NCBI RefSeq assembly: GCF_016680995.1
Contig: NZ_JAEQMG010000140.1
Coordinates: 4,144-68,143 of the forward strand
Direction of reading: 5' to 3'
Origin: Ruminococcus difficilis
GTDB taxonomy: Bacteria > Bacillota_A > Clostridia > Oscillospirales > Acutalibacteraceae
Length of the DNA: 64,000 nt
Under the pieces are notes generated by a model. It ran no database searches, had not been told where the DNA came from, and saw nothing but the letters and a program-made list of their open reading frames with translations. How positions within the stretch are numbered: position 1 is the first letter of the stretch; each line of letters starts with the position of its first letter. A program made the translations under genes and the position numbers. Positions 51,192-60,027 of the stretch are shown here, piece after piece.

Positions 51192-51691
51192 AATACTTTA
51201 AGAACTGCAAAACAGCCGAAGAACTCAAAAAGGAATACCGCAAGCTCGCTATGAAGTTGCACCCCGACATTGTCGGGGGCGACGGCGAGGAATTCAAGGC
51301 TATGCAAGCCGAATTTGAAAAGCTCTGGGAGCGGTTAAAGAATGTACACAGCAACGCACAGGGCGAAACCTACACGGCAAAGCAGGAGACCGCCGAAACG
51401 CCGCATGAGTTTATACATATCATTAATGTTTTAATTAGCTTGCAGGGCGTAGAGGTTGAAATATGCGGTAAATGGATTTGGGTATCAGGCAACACCAAAG
51501 AACACAAAGAGGTTTTAAAACAGCTCGGTTTCAAATTCGCCTATAAGAAAAAGGCTTGGTATTATCACAAGGACAAATTCAGAAAGAAAAGCCATGAAGA
51601 ATTGACTATGGACGATATAAGGGATATGTTCGGAAGTCAACGTTACGAACAGAAGAAAGAGGAAGAAAAGAAATTGCAAGCAGCTATATAA
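51188..51691 (+). CDS. J-domain (DnaJ-like) protein of mobile elements
   Basis: This is a 167-residue protein. Residues 1-55 form a J domain with the HPD triad (ELKKEYRKLAMKLHPDIVGG), which stimulates DnaK. The C-terminal part (WIWVSGNTKEHKEVLKQLGF, then YKKKAWYYHK) is a small domain often seen behind J domains on conjugative and mobilisable elements, possibly linked to replication or single-strand DNA. It is the last gene before the right end of the element. Confidence 0.85.
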   Translation: MKYFKNCKTAEELKKEYRKLAMKLHPDIVGGDGEEFKAMQAEFEKLWERLKNVHSNAQGETYTAKQETAETPHEFIHIINVLISLQGVEVEICGKWIWVSGNTKEHKEVLKQLGFKFAYKKKAWYYHKDKFRKKSHEELTMDDIRDMFGSQRYEQKKEEEKKLQAAI

Positions 51692-51704
51692 TAGTATAAG
51701 GTTG

Positions 51705-51788
51705 AGGGAGCTTATTGCTCCCTTTAATCTATATTCCCACCTTCCCACCCTTGAACAAAAAAACAGCCCTCTGCGGTTAACAGAGGGC
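51705..51788. terminator. Two terminators at the right end of the element
   Basis: On plus, AGGGAGC/GCTCCCT (51705-51723) is followed by TTAATCT and ends the J-domain gene. On minus, GCCCTCTG (51766-51773) with CAGAGGGC (51781-51788) is followed by TGTTTTTTTG, blocking transcription coming from the tRNA side. Confidence 0.75.
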
Positions 51789-51848
51789 GAAGCGAAACAA
51801 ATCCTTTGTGTATGGTTCTTTTGCTTTTTTATTTTTTGGGGTTATTTT

Positions 51849-51902
51849 GTAGGTTTACTTGTAGGTTTATAAGCCTACATTTGCTTAATTGTTGGTTTAT
51901 CT
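51849..51902. promoter_or_regulatory. Integrase arm-type sites, right end
   Basis: Two direct GTAGGTTTA (51849, 51861), one inverted TAAGCCTAC (51870) and TGTTGGTTTATCT (51890-51902) are present. The same words flank the left attachment core. In 51903-52032 only the tRNA-Leu terminator hairpin (GAGAGTGG with CCGCTCTC, then T5 on minus) is visible. Confidence 0.55.
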
Positions 51903-52032
51903 CGTTGCAGTTTCTTTTCGTCAACTTTTCTCAACTTAATTTTCAAGGTGTTCAAAAACCCAGTGTTTAAGCCGTTTTTGAACAGTTTAAGTTAAGTTAA
52001 AGAAAAAGAGAGCGGCTTTAGATAAACCACTC

Positions 52033-52050
52033 TCTATGGTGCCGGTGACC
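52033..52050. repeat. Attachment core, right end, inside tRNA-Leu
   Basis: TCTATGGTGCCGGTGACC is identical to 40108-40125. It forms the last 14 bases of the tRNA gene (including CCA) plus 4 bases downstream. Confidence 0.85.
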
Positions 52051-52123
52051 GGACTCGAACCGGTACGGTATCGCTACCGGTGGATTTTGAGTCCACTACG
52101 TCTGCCAATTCCATCACACCGGC
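52037..52123 (-). tRNA. tRNA-Leu (anticodon CAA)
   Basis: This is an 87-base class II tRNA on the minus strand. The acceptor stem GCCGGTG pairs with CACCGGC, and CCA is encoded. The anticodon stem GTGGA/TCCAC holds the loop CTCAAAA, giving CAA. The long variable arm and T-loop GTTCGAGTC are normal. A 17-bp-spaced promoter precedes it. The 3' half is supplied by the integrated element, yet the gene remains intact. Confidence 0.95.
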
Positions 52124-52138
52124 GTATTGACTTTGTAT

Positions 52139-52167
52139 ATTATACATGACTTGATGCAAAAAATCAA
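52139..52167 (-). promoter_or_regulatory. Promoter of tRNA-Leu
   Basis: On minus, TTGATT (52162-52167) and TATAAT (52139-52144) are 17 bases apart and 16 bases before the tRNA 5' end. Confidence 0.7.
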
Positions 52168-52265
52168 GAGGAAAATGCGCAAACCTCAAAAATATCTAAT
52201 AATTTATTAAAAGTCCGTGCATATTTTATTTTTTTCAGAAAAAATCATTTTTAATTCTAATACGG

Positions 52266-52294
52266 TTGCCAAATATTCAAAAATCATATATAAT
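52266..52294 (+). promoter_or_regulatory. Promoter of the purine cluster
   Basis: TTGCCA (52266-52271) and TATAAT (52289-52294) have 17-base spacing, 53 bases before purC. I see no riboswitch-like fold in the short leader. Confidence 0.7.
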
Positions 52295-52346
52295 AGTAGA
52301 CGTATTGGTATTTTCAAACTGTTTTTGATTTGGAGGAATCAGACTT

Positions 52347-53060
52347 ATGGAAAAGAAAGAAATGCTCTATGAAGGCAAGGCAAAAAAAGTATTTGCTACC
52401 GAGGATCCCGCACTGTGCATCGTATCCTATAAGGACGACGCGACCGCGTTTAACGGTGAGAAGAAGGGTACTATCGTAGGCAAGGGTGTTGTCAACAACA
52501 GAATGAGCAACTTTATGTTTAAGCTGCTGGAAAAGAACGGTGTTCCCACCGACTTTGTCGAGGAGCTCAGCGACCGCGATACGGTTCTCAAGAAGGTGCA
52601 GATCGTACCCCTCGAGGTTATCGTGAGAAACAAGGCAGCAGGTTCCTTCTCCAAGCGCTTTGGTGTACCCGAGGGTACCGCGTTCAAGGCTCCCACACTG
52701 GAGTATTGTCTCAAGGATGACGCGCTCGGCGATCCCATGATCAACGACAGCCAGATTATTGCAATCGGCGCTGCGACAAGGGAAGAGCTGGACACCATCG
52801 CGAAATACACCATGAAGATCAACGAGGTCATGGTTGCGTTCTTCAAGGAGTGCAAGGTAGACCTGATCGACTTCAAGATCGAGTTTGGCAGACTGCCCGA
52901 CGGCACCATCATTCTCGCGGATGAGATTTCACCCGATACCTGCCGTTTCTGGGATGTTGACACCCAGGAGAAGCTCGACAAGGATCGTTTCCGCCGCGAT
53001 ATGGGCGGTGTTGAAGAAGCGTATGCCGAGATGATGAAGAGAGTCGGTCTCGCTGACTAA
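52347..53060 (+). CDS. purC: SAICAR synthetase
   Basis: PurC joins aspartate to CAIR in de novo purine synthesis. This 237-residue protein shows LYEGKAKKVF at the start, SYKDDATAFNGEKKGTI, the motif RNKAAGSFSKRFG, and the substrate region VDLIDFKIEFGRL with LADEISPDTCRFWD. Length and motifs are standard. GGAGG precedes the start. It heads a purC-purF-purB-purA-guaA series on the same strand. Confidence 0.97.
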   Translation: MEKKEMLYEGKAKKVFATEDPALCIVSYKDDATAFNGEKKGTIVGKGVVNNRMSNFMFKLLEKNGVPTDFVEELSDRDTVLKKVQIVPLEVIVRNKAAGSFSKRFGVPEGTAFKAPTLEYCLKDDALGDPMINDSQIIAIGAATREELDTIAKYTMKINEVMVAFFKECKVDLIDFKIEFGRLPDGTIILADEISPDTCRFWDVDTQEKLDKDRFRRDMGGVEEAYAEMMKRVGLAD

Positions 53061-53100
53061 TCATCTACACCACAACACAAACTTATCGGACGGTGAAATT

Positions 53101-54570
53101 TTGAATTATTCTTTCGACAGTTATGCAAAGGAAGGGCTGCATGAGGAATGCGGCGTTTTCGGAATATTCAGCGACGGCACCATCAATCCGGCGTATGCCT
53201 GCTACAACGGACTTCTTGCGCTCCAGCACAGAGGTCAGGAGAGCTGCGGCATCGCGGTCTCGGATGACGGTGTAATTGAGTATCACAAGAACATGGGCCT
53301 TGTGACCGAGGTCTTTAATAACAGTATTCTTGACTCACTCAACGGACAGATGGCGATTTCGCACGTCCGTTATTCCACAGCAGGCGGCTCTGTGCTCGAA
53401 AACGCACAGCCGCTTGTTATGCGTTATGTCAAGGGTACATTGTCGGTTGCCCACAACGGCAACCTGACCAACGCGGTGGAAATCCGCCGCCAGCTCGAAC
53501 AGAGAGGTGCAATTTTCCAGACGACCATCGACTCCGAGGTCATCTGTTATGTCATCGCCAGAGAGCGATTGAACTGCCACTCGGTCGAGGAGGCGGTTGC
53601 GCGCACGATGCAGACCATCAAGGGCGCGTATTCGCTGCTTGTCATGAGTCCGCGCAAGCTGATTGCGGCGCGTGACCCGCACGGCTTCCGGCCGCTCTGC
53701 ATGGGCAAGTATAACGGCTCTTATGTCTTTGCCAGCGAGAGCGCTGCTTTGGATGCCTGCGGAGCGGAGTTTGTCCGCGACGTCGAGCCGGGCGAGATTG
53801 TCGTCGTCAAGGATGGCAAAGTGAATTCCATCAGACCCGATTTCGGCGACAAGAAAAAGGCGCTTTGTATTTTCGAGTACATCTATTTCGCGCGCAGTGA
53901 TTCCTTTATCGACGGCGTGAGCGTCTATGAGGCAAGAAAACAGGCGGGAAGGATCCTCGCGAGAGAATTCCCTGTTGAAGCGGATATGGTCATCGGCGTT
54001 CCTGAGTCGGGCATCGACGCGGCGATCGGCTATGCCGAGGAAAGCGGCATTCCCTATGAGAAGGCGATCGTCAAGAACAGCTATATCGGCAGAACCTTCA
54101 TCAAGCCCAGCCAAAAGGAGCGCATGAAGAGCGTCCGCATCAAGCTCAACCCCGTAGCAGATATGGTTAAGGGCAAGCGCGTCGTCATGATCGACGACAG
54201 CATCGTGCGCGGCACGACCGTAGACCGCATCGTCACTATGCTGCGTGAGGCAGGCGCAAAAGAGGTTCACATGCGCATCAGCTCACCTCCGTTTATGTGG
54301 CCGTGCTACTACGGAACCGACATTCCGTCGCGCGGAGAGCTGATTGCCTGCAACCATACAATAGAAGGAATCACCGCGCTCAGCGGAGCGGACTCTTTGG
54401 GCTACCTGCCCGTGGAATCGCTCCATGAGATGATCGGATACGCACCCGTCGGCTTCTGTCAGGGCTGCTTTACGGGACAGTATCCCGCAGATATCACCGT
54501 CGAGACCTTCAAGGGCAAGGAACGCGGCGGCATGAATTTTGATAACAAATGTCAGGGAACCGATAACTAA
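53101..54570 (+). CDS. purF: Amidophosphoribosyltransferase
   Basis: PurF makes 5-phosphoribosylamine from PRPP and glutamine, the first committed purine step. The N-terminal glutaminase cysteine is in HEECGVFGIF (residue 16), so the first 15 residues are a removable propeptide, as in the Bacillus-type enzyme. The C-terminal PRTase domain has VVMIDDSIVRGTT (PRPP loop). C-terminal cysteines (MWPCYYG, GFCQGCFTG) fit the iron-sulfur-containing class. The start codon is TTG at 53101, with a weak ribosome site (GGACGGTG). Confidence 0.96.
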   Translation: MNYSFDSYAKEGLHEECGVFGIFSDGTINPAYACYNGLLALQHRGQESCGIAVSDDGVIEYHKNMGLVTEVFNNSILDSLNGQMAISHVRYSTAGGSVLENAQPLVMRYVKGTLSVAHNGNLTNAVEIRRQLEQRGAIFQTTIDSEVICYVIARERLNCHSVEEAVARTMQTIKGAYSLLVMSPRKLIAARDPHGFRPLCMGKYNGSYVFASESAALDACGAEFVRDVEPGEIVVVKDGKVNSIRPDFGDKKKALCIFEYIYFARSDSFIDGVSVYEARKQAGRILAREFPVEADMVIGVPESGIDAAIGYAEESGIPYEKAIVKNSYIGRTFIKPSQKERMKSVRIKLNPVADMVKGKRVVMIDDSIVRGTTVDRIVTMLREAGAKEVHMRISSPPFMWPCYYGTDIPSRGELIACNHTIEGITALSGADSLGYLPVESLHEMIGYAPVGFCQGCFTGQYPADITVETFKGKERGGMNFDNKCQGTDN

Positions 54571-54592
54571 ACCTTTGGAAAGGAACAACAGC

Positions 54593-56029
54593 ATGAGTAA
54601 GGATTGTTACGAATCACCCTTGTCCGCACGCTATGCGAGCAAGGAAATGAAATATATCTTTTCTCCCGACAAGAAGTTCAGAACATGGAGAAAGCTCTGG
54701 ATCGCGCTTGCCGAGGCGGAAAAGGAGCTCGGACTGCCCGTAACGCAGGAGCAGATCGATGAGCTCAAGGCACATGCCGACGATATCAACTATGAAGTCG
54801 CGCAGGAGAGAGAAAAGCTCGTGCGCCACGACGTCATGTCCCATGTTTACGCCTACGGCATACAGTGCCCCAACGCAAAGGGCATCATTCACCTCGGCGC
54901 GACCTCCTGCTATGTCGGTGACAACACCGATATCATCATCATGACTGAGGGCTTGCGTCTGATTCGCAACAAGCTGATCACGGTGATCCGCAACCTTTCC
55001 GCGTTTGCCGACGAATATAAAGCACTGCCCACACTCGCGTTCACGCATTTCCAGCCTGCCCAGCCCACCACGGTAGGCAAGAGAGCGACGCTTTGGATCC
55101 AGGAGTTCATGATGGACTTGGAGGACGTCGAGTACCAGCTGTCCAAGGCAAAGCTGCTCGGATCCAAGGGCACCACAGGCACACAGGCAAGCTTTTTGGA
55201 ACTGTTTGACGGCGACCACGAGAAGTGCAAGGCGCTCGACAGGAAGATTGCGGAGAAGATGGGCTATCAGGCATGCTTCCCCGTATCGGGACAGACCTAT
55301 TCCAGAAAGCTCGATTCCCAGTTTCTCAACGTCCTCGCGGGCATTGCGCAGTCAGCGGCGAAGTTCTCCAATGATATCCGCCTGCTGCAGCACCTCAAGG
55401 AGGTAGAGGAGCCGTTTGAGAAGAACCAGATCGGTTCCTCAGCAATGGCGTATAAGCGTAACCCGATGCGCAGCGAGCGTATCGGCTCCCTTTCCAGATA
55501 TGTGATGGTAGACGTTCTCAACGGCTACTTCACCACCGCGACCCAGTGGTTCGAGCGTACGCTTGACGACTCCGCGAACAAGCGTCTCAGCGTACCCGAA
55601 GCGTTCCTCGCTATTGACGGCGTGCTGTCTCTCTGCGCGAACGTCGCGGACGGGCTTGTCGTTTATCCCAAGGTCATCGAGCAGAGACTCCGCAAGGAGC
55701 TGCCCTTCATGGCGACCGAGAACATTATGATGGACGCCGTGAAGAAGAGAGGAGCAGACCGTCAGCAGCTTCACGAGAGAATCCGTGTCCATTCCATGGC
55801 GGCGTCCAAGGTCATCAAGGAAGAAGGCGGCGAGAACGACCTTCTGCAGAGAATCGCAGCGGACGAAGCGTTCGGCGTAACGCTCGAGGAGCTCGAGAGC
55901 ATCCTGCAGCCCGAGAAATACACGGGCAGAGCAAAGGAGCAGACCGCGGACTTCCTCGCGGAATATGTGGCTCCCGCACTGGAAAAATACAAGGATATCG
56001 AGTCTGACAGACCCGAAATCAACGTATAA
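54593..56029 (+). CDS. purB: Adenylosuccinate lyase
   Basis: PurB releases fumarate from SAICAR and from adenylosuccinate. This 478-residue member of the fumarase/aspartase superfamily has THFQPAQPTTVGKRATLW and the signature GSSAMAYKRNPMRSERI. The start is ATG 54593 (MSKDCYESPLSARYAS), behind GGAAAGGAA; a longer frame from 54539 overlaps purF and is rejected. Confidence 0.96.
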   Translation: MSKDCYESPLSARYASKEMKYIFSPDKKFRTWRKLWIALAEAEKELGLPVTQEQIDELKAHADDINYEVAQEREKLVRHDVMSHVYAYGIQCPNAKGIIHLGATSCYVGDNTDIIIMTEGLRLIRNKLITVIRNLSAFADEYKALPTLAFTHFQPAQPTTVGKRATLWIQEFMMDLEDVEYQLSKAKLLGSKGTTGTQASFLELFDGDHEKCKALDRKIAEKMGYQACFPVSGQTYSRKLDSQFLNVLAGIAQSAAKFSNDIRLLQHLKEVEEPFEKNQIGSSAMAYKRNPMRSERIGSLSRYVMVDVLNGYFTTATQWFERTLDDSANKRLSVPEAFLAIDGVLSLCANVADGLVVYPKVIEQRLRKELPFMATENIMMDAVKKRGADRQQLHERIRVHSMAASKVIKEEGGENDLLQRIAADEAFGVTLEELESILQPEKYTGRAKEQTADFLAEYVAPALEKYKDIESDRPEINV

Positions 56030-56064
56030 AATACATCAATCATCCCATCAAAGGAGAAATCAAT

Positions 56065-57342
56065 ATGGTAAAAGCAATCGTAGGCGCGAACTGGGGCGAC
56101 GAGGGCAAGGGCAAAATCACCGACGTCCTCGCCGACAACAGCGATATCGTCATTCGCTTCCAGGGCGGCGCAAACGCAGGTCACACGATTATCAATGACT
56201 ACGGAAAATTTGCGCTTCACCAGCTGCCCTCGGGTGTGTTCCATCAGAATATCACCAACATCATCGGCAACGGCGTCGCGTTCAGCGTAGAGAACTTTGT
56301 CAAGGAAATGCAGGAGCTGCGGGACAGAGGTGTTCCCGAGCCGCAAGTCATCATCTCTGACCGCGCTCAGATTGTGATGCCGTATCATGTCGCCTTTGAC
56401 TGCTACGAGGAGGAGCGTCTCGGAAAGAATTCCTTCGGCTCTACCAAAAGCGGCATTGCGCCCTTCTATTCCGACAAGTATTCCAAAATCGGCTTCCAGA
56501 TCAACGAGCTGTATGATGATCCCGATTCACTGAAGGCGAAGATTCATCACGCGCTCGAAATCAAGAACGCCATCCTCGAGAATCTCTACAACAAGCCCGC
56601 CATCAGTGAGCAGGAGGTTTTTGACAAGCTCATGGAATACAAGGAGCTGCTCGCTCCCTATGTCGGCGACGCGTTTATGTTCCTGCACAACGCCATCAAA
56701 GAGGGCAAGAATATCCTTCTCGAGGGTCAGCTCGGCTCCCTGAAGGACACCGACTTCGGCATCTATCCCATGGTTACTTCTTCTAATACCATTGCGGGCT
56801 ACGGTGCAGTCGGCGCAGGTATTCCTCCCTATGAAATCAAGGAGATCATCACGGTCGTTAAGGCGTATTCCAGCGCGGTCGGCGCGGGCGAGTTCGTCTC
56901 CGAAATCTTTGGCGACGAGGCAGATGAGCTGCGCAGACGCGGCGGCGACGGCGGCGAGTTTGGCGCGACAACCGGCAGACCCCGTCGTATGGGCTGGTTG
57001 GATCTGGTTGCCACCCGTTACGGCTGCATGGTGCAGGGCGCGACACAGGTTGCGTTCACCGTGCTCGATGTACTCGGCTATCTCGATGAAATCCCCGTAT
57101 GCGTCGGCTATGAGCTCGACGGTGAGGTGATTGATTACTTCCCGTCCACCACCAAGCTCAAGAGATGCAAACCGATTCTCAGGAAGATGAAGGGTTGGAA
57201 GTGCTCTATCTCGGGCATCAAGGACTACGATCAGCTTCCCAAGGAGTGCCGCGAGTATATCGAGTTTGCGGAGAAGGAAATCGGCGTACCGATCACGATG
57301 GTATCCAACGGTCCTTCCCGAAATGACATTATTTACAGATAA
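56065..57342 (+). CDS. purA: Adenylosuccinate synthetase
   Basis: PurA uses GTP and aspartate to turn IMP into adenylosuccinate. It is a 425-residue protein starting with the catalytic GANWGDEGKGKITD and FQGGANAGHTI. Later come SSNTIAGYGAVGAGIPP, TGRPRRMGWLD and the C-terminal GKP-like SNGPSRNDII region. AAAGGAG lies before the ATG. It is followed by a hairpin and guaA. Confidence 0.97.
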   Translation: MVKAIVGANWGDEGKGKITDVLADNSDIVIRFQGGANAGHTIINDYGKFALHQLPSGVFHQNITNIIGNGVAFSVENFVKEMQELRDRGVPEPQVIISDRAQIVMPYHVAFDCYEEERLGKNSFGSTKSGIAPFYSDKYSKIGFQINELYDDPDSLKAKIHHALEIKNAILENLYNKPAISEQEVFDKLMEYKELLAPYVGDAFMFLHNAIKEGKNILLEGQLGSLKDTDFGIYPMVTSSNTIAGYGAVGAGIPPYEIKEIITVVKAYSSAVGAGEFVSEIFGDEADELRRRGGDGGEFGATTGRPRRMGWLDLVATRYGCMVQGATQVAFTVLDVLGYLDEIPVCVGYELDGEVIDYFPSTTKLKRCKPILRKMKGWKCSISGIKDYDQLPKECREYIEFAEKEIGVPITMVSNGPSRNDIIYR

Positions 57343-57351
57343 TTGTTCGGC

Positions 57352-57378
57352 GCTGTCTTATAGGTTTTATAAGACAGC
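57352..57378 (+). terminator. Hairpin between purA and guaA
   Basis: A perfect 11-bp stem GCTGTCTTATA/TATAAGACAGC with a 5-base loop is followed by CCGTTCCTTTT. It is a weak terminator or attenuator within the purine run. Confidence 0.55.
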
Positions 57379-57405
57379 CCGTTCCTTTTGGAAAGGGGAA
57401 GGGTT

Positions 57406-58950
57406 ATGAACAAAGAAACCGTTATTGTCCTCGATTTCGGCGGACAGTACAACCAGCTTATTGCCAGAAGAGTCCGCGAGTGTAATGTTTACTGCGAGAT
57501 TCTTCCGTATACGGTTCCGATTGAGAGGATCAAAGAGCTGCAGCCCGCAGGTATTATTTTCACGGGCGGCCCCAACAGCGTCTATGACGAAAGCTCTCCG
57601 CACTATACGCCCGAGATATTCAAGCTGGGCGTCCCGATTCTCGGCATCTGCTACGGCTGCCAGCTGATGGCATATTCGCTCGGCGGCAACGTCGTATCCG
57701 CGACGGACGACGCGGTCAGCGAGTACGGCAAGACCGTGACCCGCTATGACAATAACAACCTGCTCTTCAAGGATATCCCCGCGGAGGGCATTTCATGGAT
57801 GAGCCACCGCGATTATATCAACGCGGTTCCCGAGGGCTTTGTGATTTCCGCGACGACGGATAATTGTCCCGTTGCGGCGATGGCGGATAAGGAGCGCAGG
57901 CTCTACGGCGTGCAGTTCCATCCCGAGGTCAACCATACCGAAAACGGCAAGGACATGATCCGTTCTTTCCTCTACAACGTCTGCGGCTGCAAGGGCGAAT
58001 GGAAGATGGAGAGCTTCATCGACACCACCGTCGCGCAGATCCGCGAGCAGGTGGGAGATAAGGGCGTCGTGCTCGGACTGTCGGGCGGCGTGGATTCTTC
58101 GGTTGCCGCCGCATTGATTTCAAAGGCAATCGGAAAGCAGCTCACCTGCGTCTTTGTCGACCAAGGACTGATGCGCAAGGACGAGGGCGACTTTGTCGAG
58201 CAGACCTTTACCAAGCTCTTTGACATGAACTTTGTCCGCATCAACTGTCAGGAGGAGTTCCTCTCCAAGCTCAAGGGCGTCAGCGACCCCGAGGAAAAGC
58301 GAAAGATTATCGGCACCGAGTTCTATAATGTGTTCTGGAACAAAATCCGTGAGAGCTACGGCTCGGGCTTCTTCGCGCAGGGAACGATATATCCCGACCG
58401 CATCGAGAGCGGCAAGGGAGACGCGGCAAAAATCAAGACGCATCACAATCAGGTCGGCGTTCCGAAGGATATCCAGTTTGACGATATCATCGAGCCGCTC
58501 AAGGATCTTTTCAAGGACGAGGTCAGAGCGGTAGGAGAGAAGCTCGGCCTGCCGCATGATTTGGTATGGAGACAGCCGTTCCCGGGTCCCGGACTCGGCG
58601 TGCGAGTGATCGGCGAGGTCACCGCCGAGAAGGTGAGAATTCTGCAGGAAGCCGACGCAATTCTCCGCGACGAGATGGCGCAGTGCGGCTATGACAAGGA
58701 AATGAGCCAGTTTTTCGCGGTTCTTCCGGGCGTCAGAACCGTCGGCGTCATGGGTGATTCACGCACCTACAGCGAGCTTGTCGCCATCCGTGCGGTCACG
58801 ACGGACGACTTTATGACCGCAGACTGGGCAAAGATCCCCTATGAGATTCTCGGCAGGGTTTCCAACCGCATCATCAACGAGGTCAGCCACGTCAACCGCG
58901 TGGTCTATGATATCACCTCCAAGCCGCCGGGCACGGTGGAATGGGAGTAA
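57406..58950 (+). CDS. guaA: GMP synthase (glutamine-hydrolysing), full length
   Basis: GuaA converts XMP to GMP. This 514-residue protein has both parts. The N-terminal class I glutaminase has the nucleophile in [11 protein letters not shown] and the His/Glu of [12 protein letters not shown]. The ATP-pyrophosphatase has the P-loop [11 protein letters not shown], and the dimerisation domain has [16 protein letters not shown] and ends PPGTVEWE. The ATG at 57406 has GAAAGGGG upstream. A GATase-less paralogue lies 1.1 kb downstream. Confidence 0.96.
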   Translation: MNKETVIVLDFGGQYNQLIARRVRECNVYCEILPYTVPIERIKELQPAGIIFTGGPNSVYDESSPHYTPEIFKLGVPILGICYGCQLMAYSLGGNVVSATDDAVSEYGKTVTRYDNNNLLFKDIPAEGISWMSHRDYINAVPEGFVISATTDNCPVAAMADKERRLYGVQFHPEVNHTENGKDMIRSFLYNVCGCKGEWKMESFIDTTVAQIREQVGDKGVVLGLSGGVDSSVAAALISKAIGKQLTCVFVDQGLMRKDEGDFVEQTFTKLFDMNFVRINCQEEFLSKLKGVSDPEEKRKIIGTEFYNVFWNKIRESYGSGFFAQGTIYPDRIESGKGDAAKIKTHHNQVGVPKDIQFDDIIEPLKDLFKDEVRAVGEKLGLPHDLVWRQPFPGPGLGVRVIGEVTAEKVRILQEADAILRDEMAQCGYDKEMSQFFAVLPGVRTVGVMGDSRTYSELVAIRAVTTDDFMTADWAKIPYEILGRVSNRIINEVSHVNRVVYDITSKPPGTVEWE

Positions 58951-58954
58951 CGCC

Positions 58955-59902
58955 ATGAAAATCGTATTACCCGACGCGCAGACCGTCATTGATAATCTCG
59001 TCAGCGCGGAATGTCTGAGAGAGTTCGGTGAGGTAGTGGAATACGGTCTGCTCTCGTATGAGGAGATCGCCGAGGCGGTTGCGGACGCGGATATCGTCGT
59101 CTGCAACAAAACGCTGATGGACGCGCACACCATGCACCTTGCAAATAAATTAAAATATATCGGTCTGTTTGCCACAGGCTATAACAATATCGACGTGGAA
59201 TACTGCCGCGCACACGGTATCACCGTATGCAACGCGGGTTCCTATTCGACCAACGCGGTGGCTCAGCATACCTTTGCGCTGATTCTGGAGCACTTCAACC
59301 GCGTTGCACAGTACAATCAATATGTACAGGACGGTTTGTGGAAACGCAGCCCGACCTTTTCACCCTTTGTCTATCCGCTCAACGAGTTAGCGGGAAAGAC
59401 GCTCGGCGTCGTAGGTTTGGGGGCTATCGGTCAGGCTGTCGCGAGAATCGCAAAAGCCTTTGAAATGCGCGTGATTGCCTGTAACCGCAGCCCGAAGCAC
59501 GTCGACGGGGTAGAGCAGGTGAGCTTTGAAACACTCTTGGCGCAGAGTGATGTTGTCACTGTACACTGTCCGCTCAATGCCGATTCGCAGGATATGTTCA
59601 ATCAATCGAGCTTCGCAAAGATGAAGCAGGGAGCGCTGTTTGTCAACACTGCTCGCGGCGGCGTGATGGTGGAGCAGGATTTGCTCGACGCGCTGGAGAG
59701 CGGTCATCTCGGCGGCGCGTGCATTGATACGCTTCGTGTGGAGCCGATGGAGGAGGACTGCATTCTCATGGGTGCGAAGAATTGTCTGATGACGCCGCAT
59801 ATCGCATGGGCGCCTGTTGAGACCCGTCAGAGGCTGATGGGTATAGTCGCGGACAATATCCGCGCATTTCTGGACGGCGATCCCGTGAATGTTGTCAGCT
59901 GA
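58955..59902 (+). CDS. D-2-hydroxyacid dehydrogenase (NAD-dependent)
   Basis: This is a 315-residue member of the D-isomer-specific 2-hydroxyacid dehydrogenase family (glycerate or hydroxypyruvate reductase-like). The Rossmann fingerprint is TLGVVGLGAIGQAVARIAKA (near residue 148). The substrate arginine is in NTARGGVMVEQD, the glutamate in DTLRVEPMEED, and the catalytic histidine in MTPHIAWAPVETR. The ATG at 58955 lies 4 bases after the guaA stop and uses GGGAG, so it is probably co-transcribed with guaA. The frame before 58955 is a shadow of guaA. The substrate is not determinable; glycerate or phosphoglycerate would link to the glycine needed for purines. Confidence 0.88.
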   Translation: MKIVLPDAQTVIDNLVSAECLREFGEVVEYGLLSYEEIAEAVADADIVVCNKTLMDAHTMHLANKLKYIGLFATGYNNIDVEYCRAHGITVCNAGSYSTNAVAQHTFALILEHFNRVAQYNQYVQDGLWKRSPTFSPFVYPLNELAGKTLGVVGLGAIGQAVARIAKAFEMRVIACNRSPKHVDGVEQVSFETLLAQSDVVTVHCPLNADSQDMFNQSSFAKMKQGALFVNTARGGVMVEQDLLDALESGHLGGACIDTLRVEPMEEDCILMGAKNCLMTPHIAWAPVETRQRLMGIVADNIRAFLDGDPVNVVS

Positions 59903-59909
59903 TAAAGTA

Positions 59910-59938
59910 AAAATCCGCGGTTTTTCGCGGATTTTTTT
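59910..59938 (+). terminator. Terminator after the dehydrogenase gene
   Basis: AAAATCCGCG (59910-59919) and CGCGGATTTT (59926-59935) are followed by more T. Confidence 0.85.
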
Positions 59939-59947
59939 GTACCCGTA

Positions 59948-59976
59948 TTGACGGGAAACGCATGTTTTGATATAAT
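59948..59976 (+). promoter_or_regulatory. Promoter of the second guaA gene
   Basis: TTGACG (59948-59953), a 17-base spacer, and TATAAT (59971-59976). The second guaA is therefore a separate transcription unit. Confidence 0.75.
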
Positions 59977-60027
59977 CTATCTAATACGATATCATTTAGA
60001 GGTTCCCTTTAGTTTATGGAGGAAATT

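Larger units (their letters stand above)
40108..52050. mobile_element. Integrated 11.9-kb mobile element at tRNA-Leu(CAA)
   Basis: An 18-bp direct repeat bounds the segment; the right copy completes the tRNA-Leu gene. Inside are an integrase next to the left end, an excisionase-like gene, a Rep protein with HUH and P-loop motifs, and an FtsK/TraB-like ATPase. A set of small genes, a DUF3846 gene, a J-domain gene and two secreted dockerin proteins complete it. Base composition is clearly more AT-rich than the flanks. Rep plus a single FtsK-like ATPase without a type IV secretion set fits a small integrative element that replicates by rolling circle and is mobilised by helpers or by an FtsK-type dsDNA transfer. 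Dockerin genes are cargo. Confidence 0.85.

Noticed and set aside
40108..52050. Complete conjugative element or prophage
   Set aside because: No relaxase of the MobT/TraI type, no type IV secretion genes and no phage structural genes are visible; only Rep, the FtsK-like ATPase and integration genes are.
53335..54270. Open frame of 311 codons on the minus strand
   Set aside because: Antisense to purF, which has all catalytic motifs; similar shadows lie opposite purC, purB and both guaA genes.
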